64,000 bases of DNA, from contig OZ244805.1 in NCBI GenBank assembly GCA_965220095.1, forward strand, positions 1,736,001-1,800,000. The letters are read 5' to 3'. Positions within the stretch are counted from its first letter, which is position 1. The number at the start of each line of letters is the position of its first letter. The position numbers and the translations under genes are program-made. This DNA comes from Bin87 sp965220095. Lineage in GTDB: Bacteria > Chloroflexota > Dehalococcoidia > Lucifugimonadales > UBA3495. The notes under the pieces were generated by a model, which had not been told where the DNA came from, ran no database searches, and worked only from the letters and a program-made list of their open reading frames with translations. Shown here in pieces: positions 56,706 through 64,000 of this stretch.

Positions 56706-56724
56706 GATCGCTTATTGAGATTGA

Positions 56725-56747
56725 TGGAGCCGATGAAGGGATTCGAA
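56725..56747 (-). other. Candidate attachment site: 3' end of a tRNA gene
   Basis: The minus strand reads TTCGAATCCCTTCATCGGC then TCCA. This is a T-loop (TTCGAAT), a 3' T-stem, a 7-nt acceptor half (CATCGGC), a discriminator and an encoded CCA. The T-stem 5' half does not match and no tRNA body lies upstream. This is what remains of a tRNA used as an integration site by a tyrosine integrase. The integrase gene lies 125 bp away. Confidence 0.45.
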
Positions 56748-56872
56748 GGTATCGTTAAAATAGGGTATTGTACAGTCCTGTAAATTGAGGTTTTCTACTC
56801 AAACCTACCTGTGCGGTGTGGCATGGTATTGGGAGTTACTGGTAATTTGTCCAGCATTTGTCCAGCAATACA

Positions 56873-57146
56873 CTATGCGGCATCTCGCATCAGATCTGCG
56901 AACGCTGCGGCCGCACCCCGCTGCCAGCCAGGCAATGCGTGAGCATAGATTGACAGTGTAATCGCTGCGCTCGAGTGGCCCAAACGCTCGGCGACCACGG
57001 CAGGGTTTAGGCCTGACTGCAACAGCATCGTTGCGTGGAAGTGGCGCAAGCTGTGCAGCGTGACCTCAGGACAGTTGGCGCGCATCGCTAAACTCGATAC
57101 CACTCGGCCCAAGACGGTTGGGCGGCACCAATCGCTCAATCCTCTC
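56873..57146 (-). pseudogene. Tyrosine integrase, C-terminal catalytic fragment
   Basis: RGLSDWCRPTVLGRVVSSLA then VTLHSLRHFHATMLLQSGLN (catalytic HxxRH-type LHSLRHFHA), AERLGHSSAAITLSIYAHAL with LGHSS and the catalytic Tyr, ending FADLMRDAA. This is the last about 90 residues of a phage-type integrase. The gene is cut at 57150 by an IS701 element. A likely continuation lies on the far side of the IS pile at 63284. Confidence 0.75.
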
Positions 57147-57150
57147 TTAG

Positions 57151-58570
57151 TACTACAGTCGCAGATTATCGGGTAAAATAGGCCATTATCCGGTGAGGGG
57201 GTGCGGCGGTGACGGGGCGTGCAGAGGAACTGGCGGAAGTGGCCCGCTGGGCCGAAGGGATTGAGCAGGTTCATTCCTGCATTGCCGGACGGTTCCGGCG
57301 CCCGGAGCCTCGCCGGCGGGTACTGGACTACTTGCGGGGACTGGTCAGTTCCGTAGAGCGCAAGAACGGGTGGCAGTTGGCGGAGCAGGCGGGCGACGCC
57401 ACTCCCGACGGGGTGCAGCGCCTGTTGTACAACTATCGGTGGGATGCGGACCTGGTTCGTGATGACCTGAAATCCTACGTGGTGGAGCATCGGTCCGCCG
57501 CTGACGCGGTGCTGGTGGTGGACGAGACCGGATTCCTCAAGAAAGGGGAGCAGTCGGTGGGGGTGCAGCGGCAGTACAGCGGGACGGCGGGGCGGATCGA
57601 GAACTGTCAGATCGGGGTATTTCTGGCCTATGCCAGCGCCAGGGGCAGAACCCTGCTGGACCGGGAATTGTACCTGCCCCAGGTGTGGGCGGAAGACTGG
57701 GAGCGGCGGGGGGAGGCTGGGGCGCCGGAGAGTGTCGGCTTTCGGACCAAGCCGCAACTGGCCCAGCTAATGCTGAAGCGGGCGCTGGAATCAGGAGTCC
57801 CCTTCGGCTGGGTTGCTGGAGATGAGGTCTATGGCAACGACCGCAAGCTGCGGCGGTGGCTGGAGCGAGCGGGAATTCCCCACGTGCTGGCCATCAGGAG
57901 CAACGAGCAGCTGTGGGTCTGGACGGACCAGGGCCGGTGTCAGGTGCGGGCTGACCGGCTGACGTCGCAGGTTGACGAGTTGGGTTGGACCAGCTGCAGT
58001 GCGGGCGATGGGGCCAAGGGGCCGCGGGTCTACGATCGCCTTGAGCAGACGATTGGGCCGTCGTGGAAATACGGCCTCTTGGGGAGCCGGGCAAGGGCTA
58101 CTGGCTGCTGGCCCGGCGCAGCATTGCCCAGCCCGGGGAGTTGGCTTACTTCGTATGCTTCGGCCCGGCGGGAACGGCCTTGGAGGAACTGGTGAGGGTG
58201 GCTGGGACCCGGTGGGCCATCGAGGAGTGTTTCGAGGAGGCCAAGGGGCAGGTGGGACTGGACCAGTATGAGGTGCGGAGGTGGGACGGCTGGTACCGGC
58301 ACATCACCTTGGCGATGCTGGCGCAGGCGTATCTGTCAGTAATCAAGCATCAAGCGATGGAACCAGGAGCAAAGGGGGCTGCTACGGTCCCGATGAAGCG
58401 CTGATTCCCATAACGGCCCCGGAGGTGCGCCGGCTGCTCACCCGACTGGTATGGACGGAAAATCAACTGCCTGATTTCATCCTGTCCTGGTCGTGGTGGA
58501 GACGGCGCCACCAAGCCAGAGCCCGCCAATGCCATTACAAACGCCGCCTGTCAAATCTGCGACTGTAGTA
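57151..58570 (+). mobile_element. IS701-like element, type alpha, copy 2
   Basis: 1420 bp with TACTACAGTCGCAGA ends at both sides. The flanking tetranucleotides are TTAG (left) and CTAG (right), which both fit YTAR but differ. Related to the copy at 21157 (clearly diverged, not a recent duplicate). Confidence 0.85.
57209..58567 (+). pseudogene. IS701-type alpha transposase with a 17-bp insertion
   Basis: GTG 57209 to VYD at 58036 is collinear with the 21220 copy (VVDETGFLKKGEQSVGVQRQ, VAGDEVYGNDRKL). A 17-bp insertion at 58037-58053, bordered by ACGAT repeats, then shifts the frame. The rest (EIRPLGEPGKGYWLLARRSI, RWAIEECFEEAKGQVGLDQY) is in another frame. The same -1 slippery A-AAG-GGG (58371-58377) precedes the C-terminal arm (DEALIPITAPEVRRLL). 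Confidence 0.8.
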
Positions 58571-59198
58571 CTAGAAAGTGTTTAAAAAGGGACTGGGAAA
58601 TAGCAGGCAATGTAGCAGGGCAGGCTATAGACTTGGGGCATGAGCCGAGCAGTTTATTCCACGGATTTGACGGAGGCCGAGTGGCAGATTCTGGAACCCC
58701 TGGTTCCGCCGGTGAAGCCGGGTGGCCGGCCCGCCAAGTACTCCCGCCGGGAGGTGGTGAATGCCATCCGGTACGTGCTGCGCACCGGTTGTGCATGGCG
58801 TCTGTTGCCTCACGACCTGCCTCCCTGGCAATCGGTCTACCACTACTTTTGGGTTTGGCGGCGAGATGGGACCTGGCAGGGGATTCACGATGCCCTGCTC
58901 CCCACGATGCGACGGTTCCTGGGCCGCCAGCCCAGCCCCAGCGGGGCCATCATCGACAGCCAGTCGGTGCAGACCACGGAAAAAGGGGGCCTCGGGGGTA
59001 CGACGCGGGCCAGAAGGTGAAAGGCCGCAAACGGCATATTGTGGTGGATACCCAGGGACTGCTGTTGGCGGTGGCGGTGCACCCAGCCGACCTGCAAGAC
59101 CGGGATGGGGCCAAGCTGGTCATTAGTATTACAACGACGGTTGTCATGATAGGATGGTGGGGGTAGTTGGGTAAGGCTTGAGGAGGCGGGGCAGGGAA

Positions 59199-60464
59199 AT
59201 GGATGCGGCGGCTTTTGAGCAGGTGGACGGGGCCTTTCAGGATTTTCACGCTTACTTCGCTGCGCTGTTTGGCCGCCGGGAGGCGCGGGATCACAGTCGT
59301 CATTATCTGCAGGCCCTGCTGGTGCAGTCCGGGGAGCGGCGCAACGCCGAGAATCTGTCGGAGACGGTTCCGGCGTCAGCCCGGGTGATGCAGCGGTTTC
59401 TCACCGAGTCCCCCTGGGATGACGACGTGGTGATGGGCCGCCTTCAAGAGTACCTGGGACCCCGGCTGGGGCGCCCGGAGGCGGTGTGGGTGCTGGACGG
59501 CAGCGATTTCCCCAAGCAGGGCAGGAAGTCGGTGGGCGTGGCGCGTCAGTACTGCGGGAGCCTGGGCAAGGTGGCCAACTGCCAGGCTGGAATGTTCCTG
59601 GCCTACGTCAGCCTGCAGGGACGGGCCCTGGTGGACAAACGGCTTTATCTGCCGGAGAGCTGGACCTCGGACACCGACCGCTGTGCGGCGGCGGGGGTGC
59701 CGGAGGAGAGTCGGAACTACCGGTCAAAAACCAAGTTGGCGCTGGAGATGCTGGAGCGGGCCTTGGAGCGGGGGCATCTGAAAGCCGGCTGGGTTGCCGG
59801 GGACGACGCCTTCGGGATGTCGCCGTCCTTCCGCGATGGACTGGCGGCGCTGGGGATGCGCTACGTGCTGGACGTTCCCGGCGGCGCCACGGTCTGGCCG
59901 CTGGAGCCAGCCTGGACCAGTCCAGAGTATCAGGGGAGCGGGCGTCCCCGCAAACCCAGGCTCAAGGGCGGGCAGCGGCGCACCATGGTGGAGCGCAGCG
60001 CTGAATTGCCGGAGGAGGCCTGGCGGGAGATCACGGTGGCGGAGGGAAGCCAGGGTCCCCGCAGCTACCAGTTCAGCGCCCAGCGGGTGCGGTCGACCAG
60101 TAAGCGGAAGCCTGGCGAAATCCACTGGGCCGTCTACCGCCGGAACCGGGACGGCAGCGAGCCCCGCTACTACCTGTCCAACGCCCCGGAGGACACTTCC
60201 CTGGAGACCCTGGCCTACGTGGGAGGGTCGCGGTGGCGCATTGAAACCGAGTTCGAGACGGAAAAAAGCGATGTGGGGCTGGATGAGTACGAGACCCGCA
60301 CCTGGGCGGGCTGGCATCATCACGTGGCCCTGTGCCTGCTGGGCGGAGCGTTTCTCCTGAGTCTGCAACAGGCTTGGGGGGAAAAAGATGCCCCGGATCA
60401 CCCGGCCGCAGGTTTACCGGGTGGTGCGAGAGATGCTGCCCCGGGAACGGTTCGGGCCGGCTGA
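59199..60464 (+). CDS. IS701-type beta transposase
   Basis: 421 residues from ATG 59199. YFAALFGRREARDHSRHYLQ, the first catalytic Asp in VWVLDGSDFPKQGRKSVGVA, the second in WVAGDDAFGMSPSFRDGLAA and the Glu region RWRIETEFETEKSDVGLDEY. The last part (from about 60385) is in a frame that lacks the usual C-terminal arm, which is encoded in the +1 frame as a separate 60-codon frame. Confidence 0.9.
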   Translation: MDAAAFEQVDGAFQDFHAYFAALFGRREARDHSRHYLQALLVQSGERRNAENLSETVPASARVMQRFLTESPWDDDVVMGRLQEYLGPRLGRPEAVWVLDGSDFPKQGRKSVGVARQYCGSLGKVANCQAGMFLAYVSLQGRALVDKRLYLPESWTSDTDRCAAAGVPEESRNYRSKTKLALEMLERALERGHLKAGWVAGDDAFGMSPSFRDGLAALGMRYVLDVPGGATVWPLEPAWTSPEYQGSGRPRKPRLKGGQRRTMVERSAELPEEAWREITVAEGSQGPRSYQFSAQRVRSTSKRKPGEIHWAVYRRNRDGSEPRYYLSNAPEDTSLETLAYVGGSRWRIETEFETEKSDVGLDEYETRTWAGWHHHVALCLLGGAFLLSLQQAWGEKDAPDHPAAGLPGGARDAAPGTVRAG

Positions 60465-60570
60465 GTTGCTGCGGTGGCTGGAGCAGACCCAAGAATGCAA
60501 CGAACGGGCCAGACGCTCCCACGCCAAGCGGCGCGCCGCCCTTCGCGCATCCCCGAACATCCCTCCTTGA
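60388..60570 (+). CDS. C-terminal arm of IS701-type beta transposase as an overlapping frame
   Basis: 60 residues, MPRITRPQVYRVVREMLPRE onward. It resembles the normal C-terminal end of these transposases. ATG lies just after GGGGGGAAAAAG, which can serve as a ribosome site or a slip site. The degraded copy at 38.6 kb has the same arrangement (ATG after GGGGAAAAAAG), so it is conserved rather than accidental. Confidence 0.55.
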   Translation: MPRITRPQVYRVVREMLPRERFGPAELLRWLEQTQECNERARRSHAKRRAALRASPNIPP

Positions 60571-60989
60571 ACCGTCGTTGTAATATTAGCAAGCTGACCG
60601 GAAGGTTTCCCCGGTTGAGCTTGATCTGGGCGGATGGCGGCTACGCCGGAAAGTTGATCGAGTGGGTGGCGACACTGACGGGTTGGACTCTGGAGATAGT
60701 GAGGCGTCCCGGGAACAGCCACCGCTTTGAGGTGTTGCCCCGACGCTGGGTGGTGGAGCGCACTTTCGCCTGGCTGGGCCGGCACCGGAGATTGAGCAAA
60801 GATTATGAAGCACTGCCGGAAACCACCGAAGCCTGGGTCTACACCGCTATGACCGGACTCATGCTCCGCCGCTTGGCACGCCCCCCCCCCCAGCTTTTTA
60901 AACACCCTCTAAGAGGGCGTGTGACAATGGGCCAAATATGCACCCTCGGGTTCTTGGGGTGTGGGAGAGGTGCTGGTTACCCTGGGGGC

Positions 60990-61394
60990 ATGAGTAGAAA
61001 ACCTTATCCCAGCGATTTGACCGACGCCCAGTGGGAGGAATTAGCTCCCCTCCTGCCGCCTGACACCACCAGAGGCCATCCCAGAACCACGGACCTGCGG
61101 GAGGTGGTCAACGGCATTCTGTACGTGCTGCGCGGCGGCATACCCTGGCGGCTGATGCCCCATGACCTGCCACCTTGGGGCACGGTCTGGTGGTATTTTC
61201 GGAAGTGGCGGGATGACGGGACTTGGGAACGGGTTGAGGAGACGTTGCGGGCCCGAGTTCGGGAAGCTGCGGGCCGGGAGGCCACGCCCAGCGCAGCCAT
61301 CATCGACAGCCAGTCAGTAAAGACCACTGAAAAAGGGGGCCGCGGGGCTATGACGCGGGTAAACGGGTTGCCGGACGCAAGCGGCACATTGTAG
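60990..61394 (+). CDS. IS5 transposase, frame A
   Basis: 134 residues from ATG 60990 (MSRKPYPSDLTDAQWEELAP). It has the DUF4096-type domain and the first catalytic Asp in IIDSQSVKTTEKGG. The biologically meaningful junction is at GAAAAAGGGGGC near 61331, after which the -1 frame continues RGYDAGKRVAGRKRHIVVDT. The tail in this frame is not conserved. Confidence 0.8.
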   Translation: MSRKPYPSDLTDAQWEELAPLLPPDTTRGHPRTTDLREVVNGILYVLRGGIPWRLMPHDLPPWGTVWWYFRKWRDDGTWERVEETLRARVREAAGREATPSAAIIDSQSVKTTEKGGRGAMTRVNGLPDASGTL

Positions 61395-61774
61395 TGGACA
61401 CCATGGGATTGCTCCTGGCCGTGGTGGTGCATGCTGCCAGCATTCAGGACCGGGACGGCGCCAGGCTGGTGTTGGCCAAACTGTTGGGTCGGTTTCCCAG
61501 ATTGCGGGTGATCTGGGCCGATGCTGGCTACGCTGGTCAATTGGTGGCCTGGGCTTGGGCCACTGGTGGATGGCTGCTGACCGTGGTACGTCGGAAACCG
61601 GATAGCCATCACTTCGAGGTGTTGCCCCGCCGGTGGGTGGTGGAACGCACCCTGGCCTGGCTCAGTCGATGCCGACGGCTCAGCAAAGACTATGAGGAGC
61701 GCACGGAGAGCAGCGAAGCCTGGGTGCATATCGCCATGGTCCACCTGATGCTCAAACGGCTCCAGCCCTCCTGA
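61394..61774 (+). CDS. IS5 transposase, frame B
   Basis: Second catalytic region and C-terminus: MDTMGLLLAVVVHAASIQDR, IWADAGYAGQLVAWAW and the Glu-bearing RRWVVERTLAWLSRCRRLSK. It is open upstream of the nominal ATG back to the -1 junction with frame A. Expression as a fusion by -1 frameshifting is likely. Confidence 0.8.
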   Translation: MDTMGLLLAVVVHAASIQDRDGARLVLAKLLGRFPRLRVIWADAGYAGQLVAWAWATGGWLLTVVRRKPDSHHFEVLPRRWVVERTLAWLSRCRRLSKDYEERTESSEAWVHIAMVHLMLKRLQPS

Positions 61775-61799
61775 ACCTATTTGTCACACGCCCTCTAAG

Positions 61800-63278
61800 C
61801 TGGACTTTACGCATAATTTAGAAAAAGTATAAAGACAGGGTAAGCTGGCCTGACCAAAATCTCACTAAAGGCCCAGCTATGCTTACCCTGCCCAATGCCA
61901 TTGTATCCATACTCATTCCCTTCGCAACGCTGTTTACCAACCCGACCTGGCGGAAAGCCCAGGTACTGCTGGTGGGCGCGATCCTGACCCCGGGTCAGCG
62001 CACCGTCGCCGCGGCCCTGCGGGTCATGGGCCGCAGCGATCACCGCGATTACGCCCGCTACCATGAGGTGCTCAACCGGGCGGTGTGGTCGCCCCGTGCA
62101 GCGGCGCGCATCCTCTTGGTGTTGCTGCTCCAGCACCTTGATGGTGGGGATGGCCCCTTGGTCTTCGGCATCGACGAAACCCTGGAACGGCGTCGCGGCG
62201 CCAAGATCAAAGGTCGGGGCATCTACCGCGACGCGGTGCGTTCCAGCCGGAGCCAACTGGTCAAGGCCAGCGGCCTGCGCTGGATCTCCCTGATGTGGCT
62301 GGGCCACGTGCCTTGGGCCGGACGCCATTGGGCCCTGCCGGCGCTCACCGTGCTGGCGCCATCGACCCGGTACTACCAACAGCAGGGACGTCGGCACAAG
62401 AAGCTCACCGACTGGGCGCGACAGATGATCCTGCAACCCCGCTCATGGTGAGCCTGCCGAACCACGCTGGCTGCCCCAACGTCCACTGGCGCTGGTGGGC
62501 GACAACAGCTACGCCGTGCTGGACCTGCTCCACTGCTGCCAATCCCTCCGTGAACCCGTTACCCTCATTGCCAGACTACGGCTGGACGCCGCTCTCTATG
62601 CGCCCGCGCCAGCCCGTCAGCCGGGTCAGCAGGGCCGCCCGCCGCTGAAAGGCGCGCGGCGACCCGCGCTGAAAACGATCCTCGACCAGCCCCAGGCAAC
62701 TTGGGCCAGCGTGGCCGTGGCCTGGTATGACGGCGCCACCCGCACGGTGGAACTCACGTCGCAAACGGCGGTCTGGTACCGCTCCGGCAAGTCTCCAGTC
62801 CTCATCCGCTGGGTGCTGATCCGAGATCCCCAGGGCTCCTTCGCCACCCAGGCCTTGCTGTGCACCGACCCCGCCGCGGACCCGACCCAGATCCTGGAAT
62901 GGTTTGTCCTGCGCTGGCAACTGGAAGTTACCTTTCAGGAGGTGCGGACCCACCTGGGCCTGGAAACCCAACGCCAGTGGTCCGACCTGGCCATCGCCCG
63001 CACCACGCCCGTCCTGCTGGGAATCTTCTCCTGGACCACCCTGGCCGCCCACGGGTTGCAAAAACAGCGCCCCATGACCCAGCGCCGAGCGGCCTGGTAC
63101 GACAAGCCGTTGCCGACCTTCGTGGACGCCATTGCCCTGGTGCGACGCCACCTGTGGCTGGCCTCGGAGGGTTTTTCAACGTCGGCCGTCGACCCCGATA
63201 CGCAGGAACTCCCAGTCGCTCTGTACCACCGACTTGTCGATTCCCTGGCTTACGCCGCTTGAAATGCGGAAAGTCCAG
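61800..63278 (+). mobile_element. IS group A, copy 4
   Basis: 1479 bp. Ends CTGGACTTTACGCAT and CTGGACTTTCCGCATTT (reverse complement); CTAAG is duplicated at 61795-61799 and 63279-63283, overlapping the TAA left by the preceding IS5. It was therefore inserted after the IS5. Confidence 0.92.
61879..63262 (+). pseudogene. IS group A transposase, frame split after residue 190
   Basis: Part 1 61879-62451, part 2 in the +1 frame to 63262. The break (QMILQPRSW) and the CCCC run (62437-62440) are identical to copies 1 and 2. It differs from them by a handful of bases (for example GQQGRPPL rather than GQNGRPPL). Confidence 0.8.
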
Positions 63279-63283
63279 CTAAG

Positions 63284-63331
63284 GAAAAACGATTTGCGGT
63301 GGGTCAACGCCCAAAGTAGTCGCCAAGTCTA
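63284..63331 (-). pseudogene. Probable internal piece of the split tyrosine integrase
   Basis: 48 bp trapped between IS group A copy 4 and an IS630 element. The minus strand reads DLATTLGVDPPQIVF. This would fit just upstream of the integrase fragment at 57146 once the roughly 6.1 kb of nested IS elements are removed, though a small frame slip remains at the junction. Short, so treated as inference. Confidence 0.35.
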
Positions 63332-64000
63332 GTACTCAATCAAGTCTGGAAAGGCAGGGATAGAGGCGATGCAATTTGGGTCGGGCATCTTGAGTGCTGA
63401 ACCGCCAGTTGATGGTGACGCCCGCTGCGTTGCGCTCGGTCTCGTAGGCCGTGATTTGGCGTTGCAGGGCGTCCGCGTCGGGGTTTCTCCCCTTGAGACA
63501 AGCGCGGCTCAATGCGCTGAATTCGATCTCCGCCATGTTCAACCAACTGGCGTGCTTGGGCGTGTGGTGAAACTCGAGGCGCTTCACGATGCGCCGGGCC
63601 TCAGCAGCCGGGAACGTCTCGTAAAGGGACGCCATACGATGGGTATTCAGATTGTCCAGCACCACGCGGATCACCGGGGCATCGGGGTAAGCCTCATCCA
63701 CTAGCCAGCGCATCTGGTGGGCGAAGTCCGGCATGGTGCGCCGCTCGGTGATGGCCAGGTGGCGCCAGCCCGCCAGGGGTTCACAGGTCAGGAAGATGTT
63801 GCGGGTGCCGCCGCGTCGATACTCGTAGTCCTGCCGCCGCGGTCGTCCCGGTTGAGGAGGCAACGGCTCCCTGACCGCGGCCAGCAGTTGGGTGGAGGTC
63901 TCGTCAAAGCACACCACCGGCCGATCGGGGTCGTAGGGTTCGGCATACAGGTCCAGCACGTCCTCCATCGCCGCCACGAATTCGCCGCCTACTTTCGGGA
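63332..64000 (-). mobile_element. IS630-family element, cut by the window end
   Basis: Left end GTACTCAATCAAG preceded by TA (63330-63331). Different from the IS630 at 14064 but with the same type of end. It continues beyond the window. Confidence 0.75.
63336..64000 (-). CDS. IS630-family transposase, C-terminal part (N-terminus beyond the window)
   Basis: The frame is open to base 64000 (PKVGGEFVAAMEDVLDLY at the edge). VVCFDETSTQLLAAVREPLP carries the first catalytic Asp, VIRVVLDNLNTHRMASLYET the second, and LNMAEIEFSALSRACLKGRN the Glu. It ends at 63336. Homologous to, but clearly different from, the IS630 transposase at 14072. Confidence 0.88.
   Translation of the reverse strand, partial: PKVGGEFVAAMEDVLDLYAEPYDPDRPVVCFDETSTQLLAAVREPLPPQPGRPRRQDYEYRRGGTRNIFLTCEPLAGWRHLAITERRTMPDFAHQMRWLVDEAYPDAPVIRVVLDNLNTHRMASLYETFPAAEARRIVKRLEFHHTPKHASWLNMAEIEFSALSRACLKGRNPDADALQRQITAYETERNAAGVTINWRFSTQDARPKLHRLYPCLSRLD

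Larger units (their letters stand above)
56366..56871. other. Non-coding stretch around the att-like site
   Basis: About 500 bp without a supported gene. It contains a terminator hairpin (56672-56705) and a tRNA-3'-end-like sequence (56725-56747), listed separately. Nothing else recognised. Confidence 0.4.
59127..60585 (+). mobile_element. IS701-like element, type beta, intact copy
   Basis: 1459 bp, inverted ends TATTACAACGACGGTT and TATTACAACGACGGTT (reverse complement), TTAG duplicated at 59123-59126 and 60586-60589. A degraded copy is at 38628. Confidence 0.92.
58640..60900 (+). pseudogene. IS5 transposase, split by the IS701-like insertion
   Basis: Frame A 58640-59020: STDLTEAEWQILEPLVPPV, RTGCAWRLLPHDLPPWQSVY, IIDSQSVQTTEKGG. 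Frame B (-1) continues RGYDAGQKVKGRKRHIVVDT to GAKLV at 59122. After the insertion it resumes at 60590 (KLTGRFPRLSLIWADGGYAG, RRWVVERTFAWLGRHRRLSK). The -1 junction at GAAAAAGGGGGC is shared with the element at 60913. Confidence 0.82.
58574..60909 (+). mobile_element. IS5-family element, interrupted by an IS701-like element
   Basis: Inverted ends GAAAGTGTTTAAAAAG (58574) and GAGGGTGTTTAAAAAG (reverse complement, ending 60909), with TA on both outer sides. It is split by the type beta element at 59127-60585 with TTAG duplicated. An 11-C run lies at 60881-60891. Confidence 0.82.
60913..61795 (+). mobile_element. IS5-family element, apparently complete
   Basis: 883 bp with inverted ends GAGGGCGTGTGACAA and TAA duplicated at 60910-60912 and 61796-61798 (TNA-type target). 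It directly abuts the previous IS5 element and is followed by IS group A copy 4. Confidence 0.88.

Noticed and set aside
56725..56747. A complete tRNA gene on the minus strand
   Set aside because: Only the T-loop to CCA part fits. The T-stem 5' strand, anticodon arm and 5' acceptor are absent.
60881..60891. Run of eleven C as a phase-variation tract
   Set aside because: It lies near the end of an already interrupted IS5 transposase, so switching would have no effect; could also be a sequencing artefact.

Overview
The window is GC-rich bacterial DNA. It most resembles an uncultured Chloroflexota-type genome (SAR202/Dehalococcoidia or sponge-symbiont style). The clues are a family-5 peptide-binding lipoprotein with a long Pro/Thr/Ala linker, an N-acyl-D-amino-acid deacylase, a methylcrotonyl-type acyl-CoA carboxylase operon, amidohydrolase and RCC1-repeat genes, and a very heavy load of insertion sequences. 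The phylum is inferred from gene content only. No rRNA gene, complete tRNA gene or CRISPR array was seen. Layout: 0-9 kb holds an RCC1-repeat gene cut by the window edge, a truncated amidohydrolase, an MFS exporter, a SWIM zinc-finger gene, an SNF2 helicase gene carrying a class 3 intein, and a higBA toxin-antitoxin pair. 9-22.6 kb is IS-riddled. A hypothetical gene and a type I-like DNA methylase (M) gene are each split by insertions whose target duplications are still visible, and a short specificity (S) gene is cut near its end. 22.6-26.6 kb is a peptide-type ABC uptake operon (binding protein and two permeases, no ATPase). 26.6-35 kb is a three-gene biotin-dependent carboxylase operon between decayed IS1380 copies, with IS110 and ISAs1. 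35-40.1 kb holds a D-aminoacylase-family gene, a broken membrane/transglutaminase-like gene and a degraded IS701-like element. 40.1-53.6 kb is a compositionally distinct block (see below). 53.8-64 kb holds an IS66 remnant, a broken GIY-YIG gene, a tRNA-3'-end-like attachment site with a split tyrosine integrase, and a pile of nested IS elements running to the edge. The 40.1-53.6 kb block has the most interesting biology. Its + strand is C-rich whichever strand encodes the gene, so + genes use C-ending codons and - genes use G-ending codons. It encodes a K+ channel, a PLP decarboxylase of the carboxynorspermidine decarboxylase type translationally coupled to a DUF3326 protein, a small two-helix membrane protein with PspA and PspAA, a DUF4178 protein and a DUF350 membrane protein. 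It then has a tight four-gene operon: a transglutaminase-fold protein with a Cys-His-Asp triad, a divergent SecA-like motor, a Tyr/Gly/Ser-rich lipoprotein and an unrecognised protein. The first part recalls the enterobacterial yjfIJKLMC (PspA/DUF350/lipoprotein/polyamine) arrangement. The SecA-like operon beside it is the best candidate for an undescribed envelope system. The mobile elements are informative too. One IS group (5-bp target duplications) is present as three near-identical 1479-bp copies that all carry the same disrupted transposase frame, plus one 1457-bp copy with an intact frame. Several other IS families show conserved frame junctions at A- or G-runs, as expected for programmed frameshifting.
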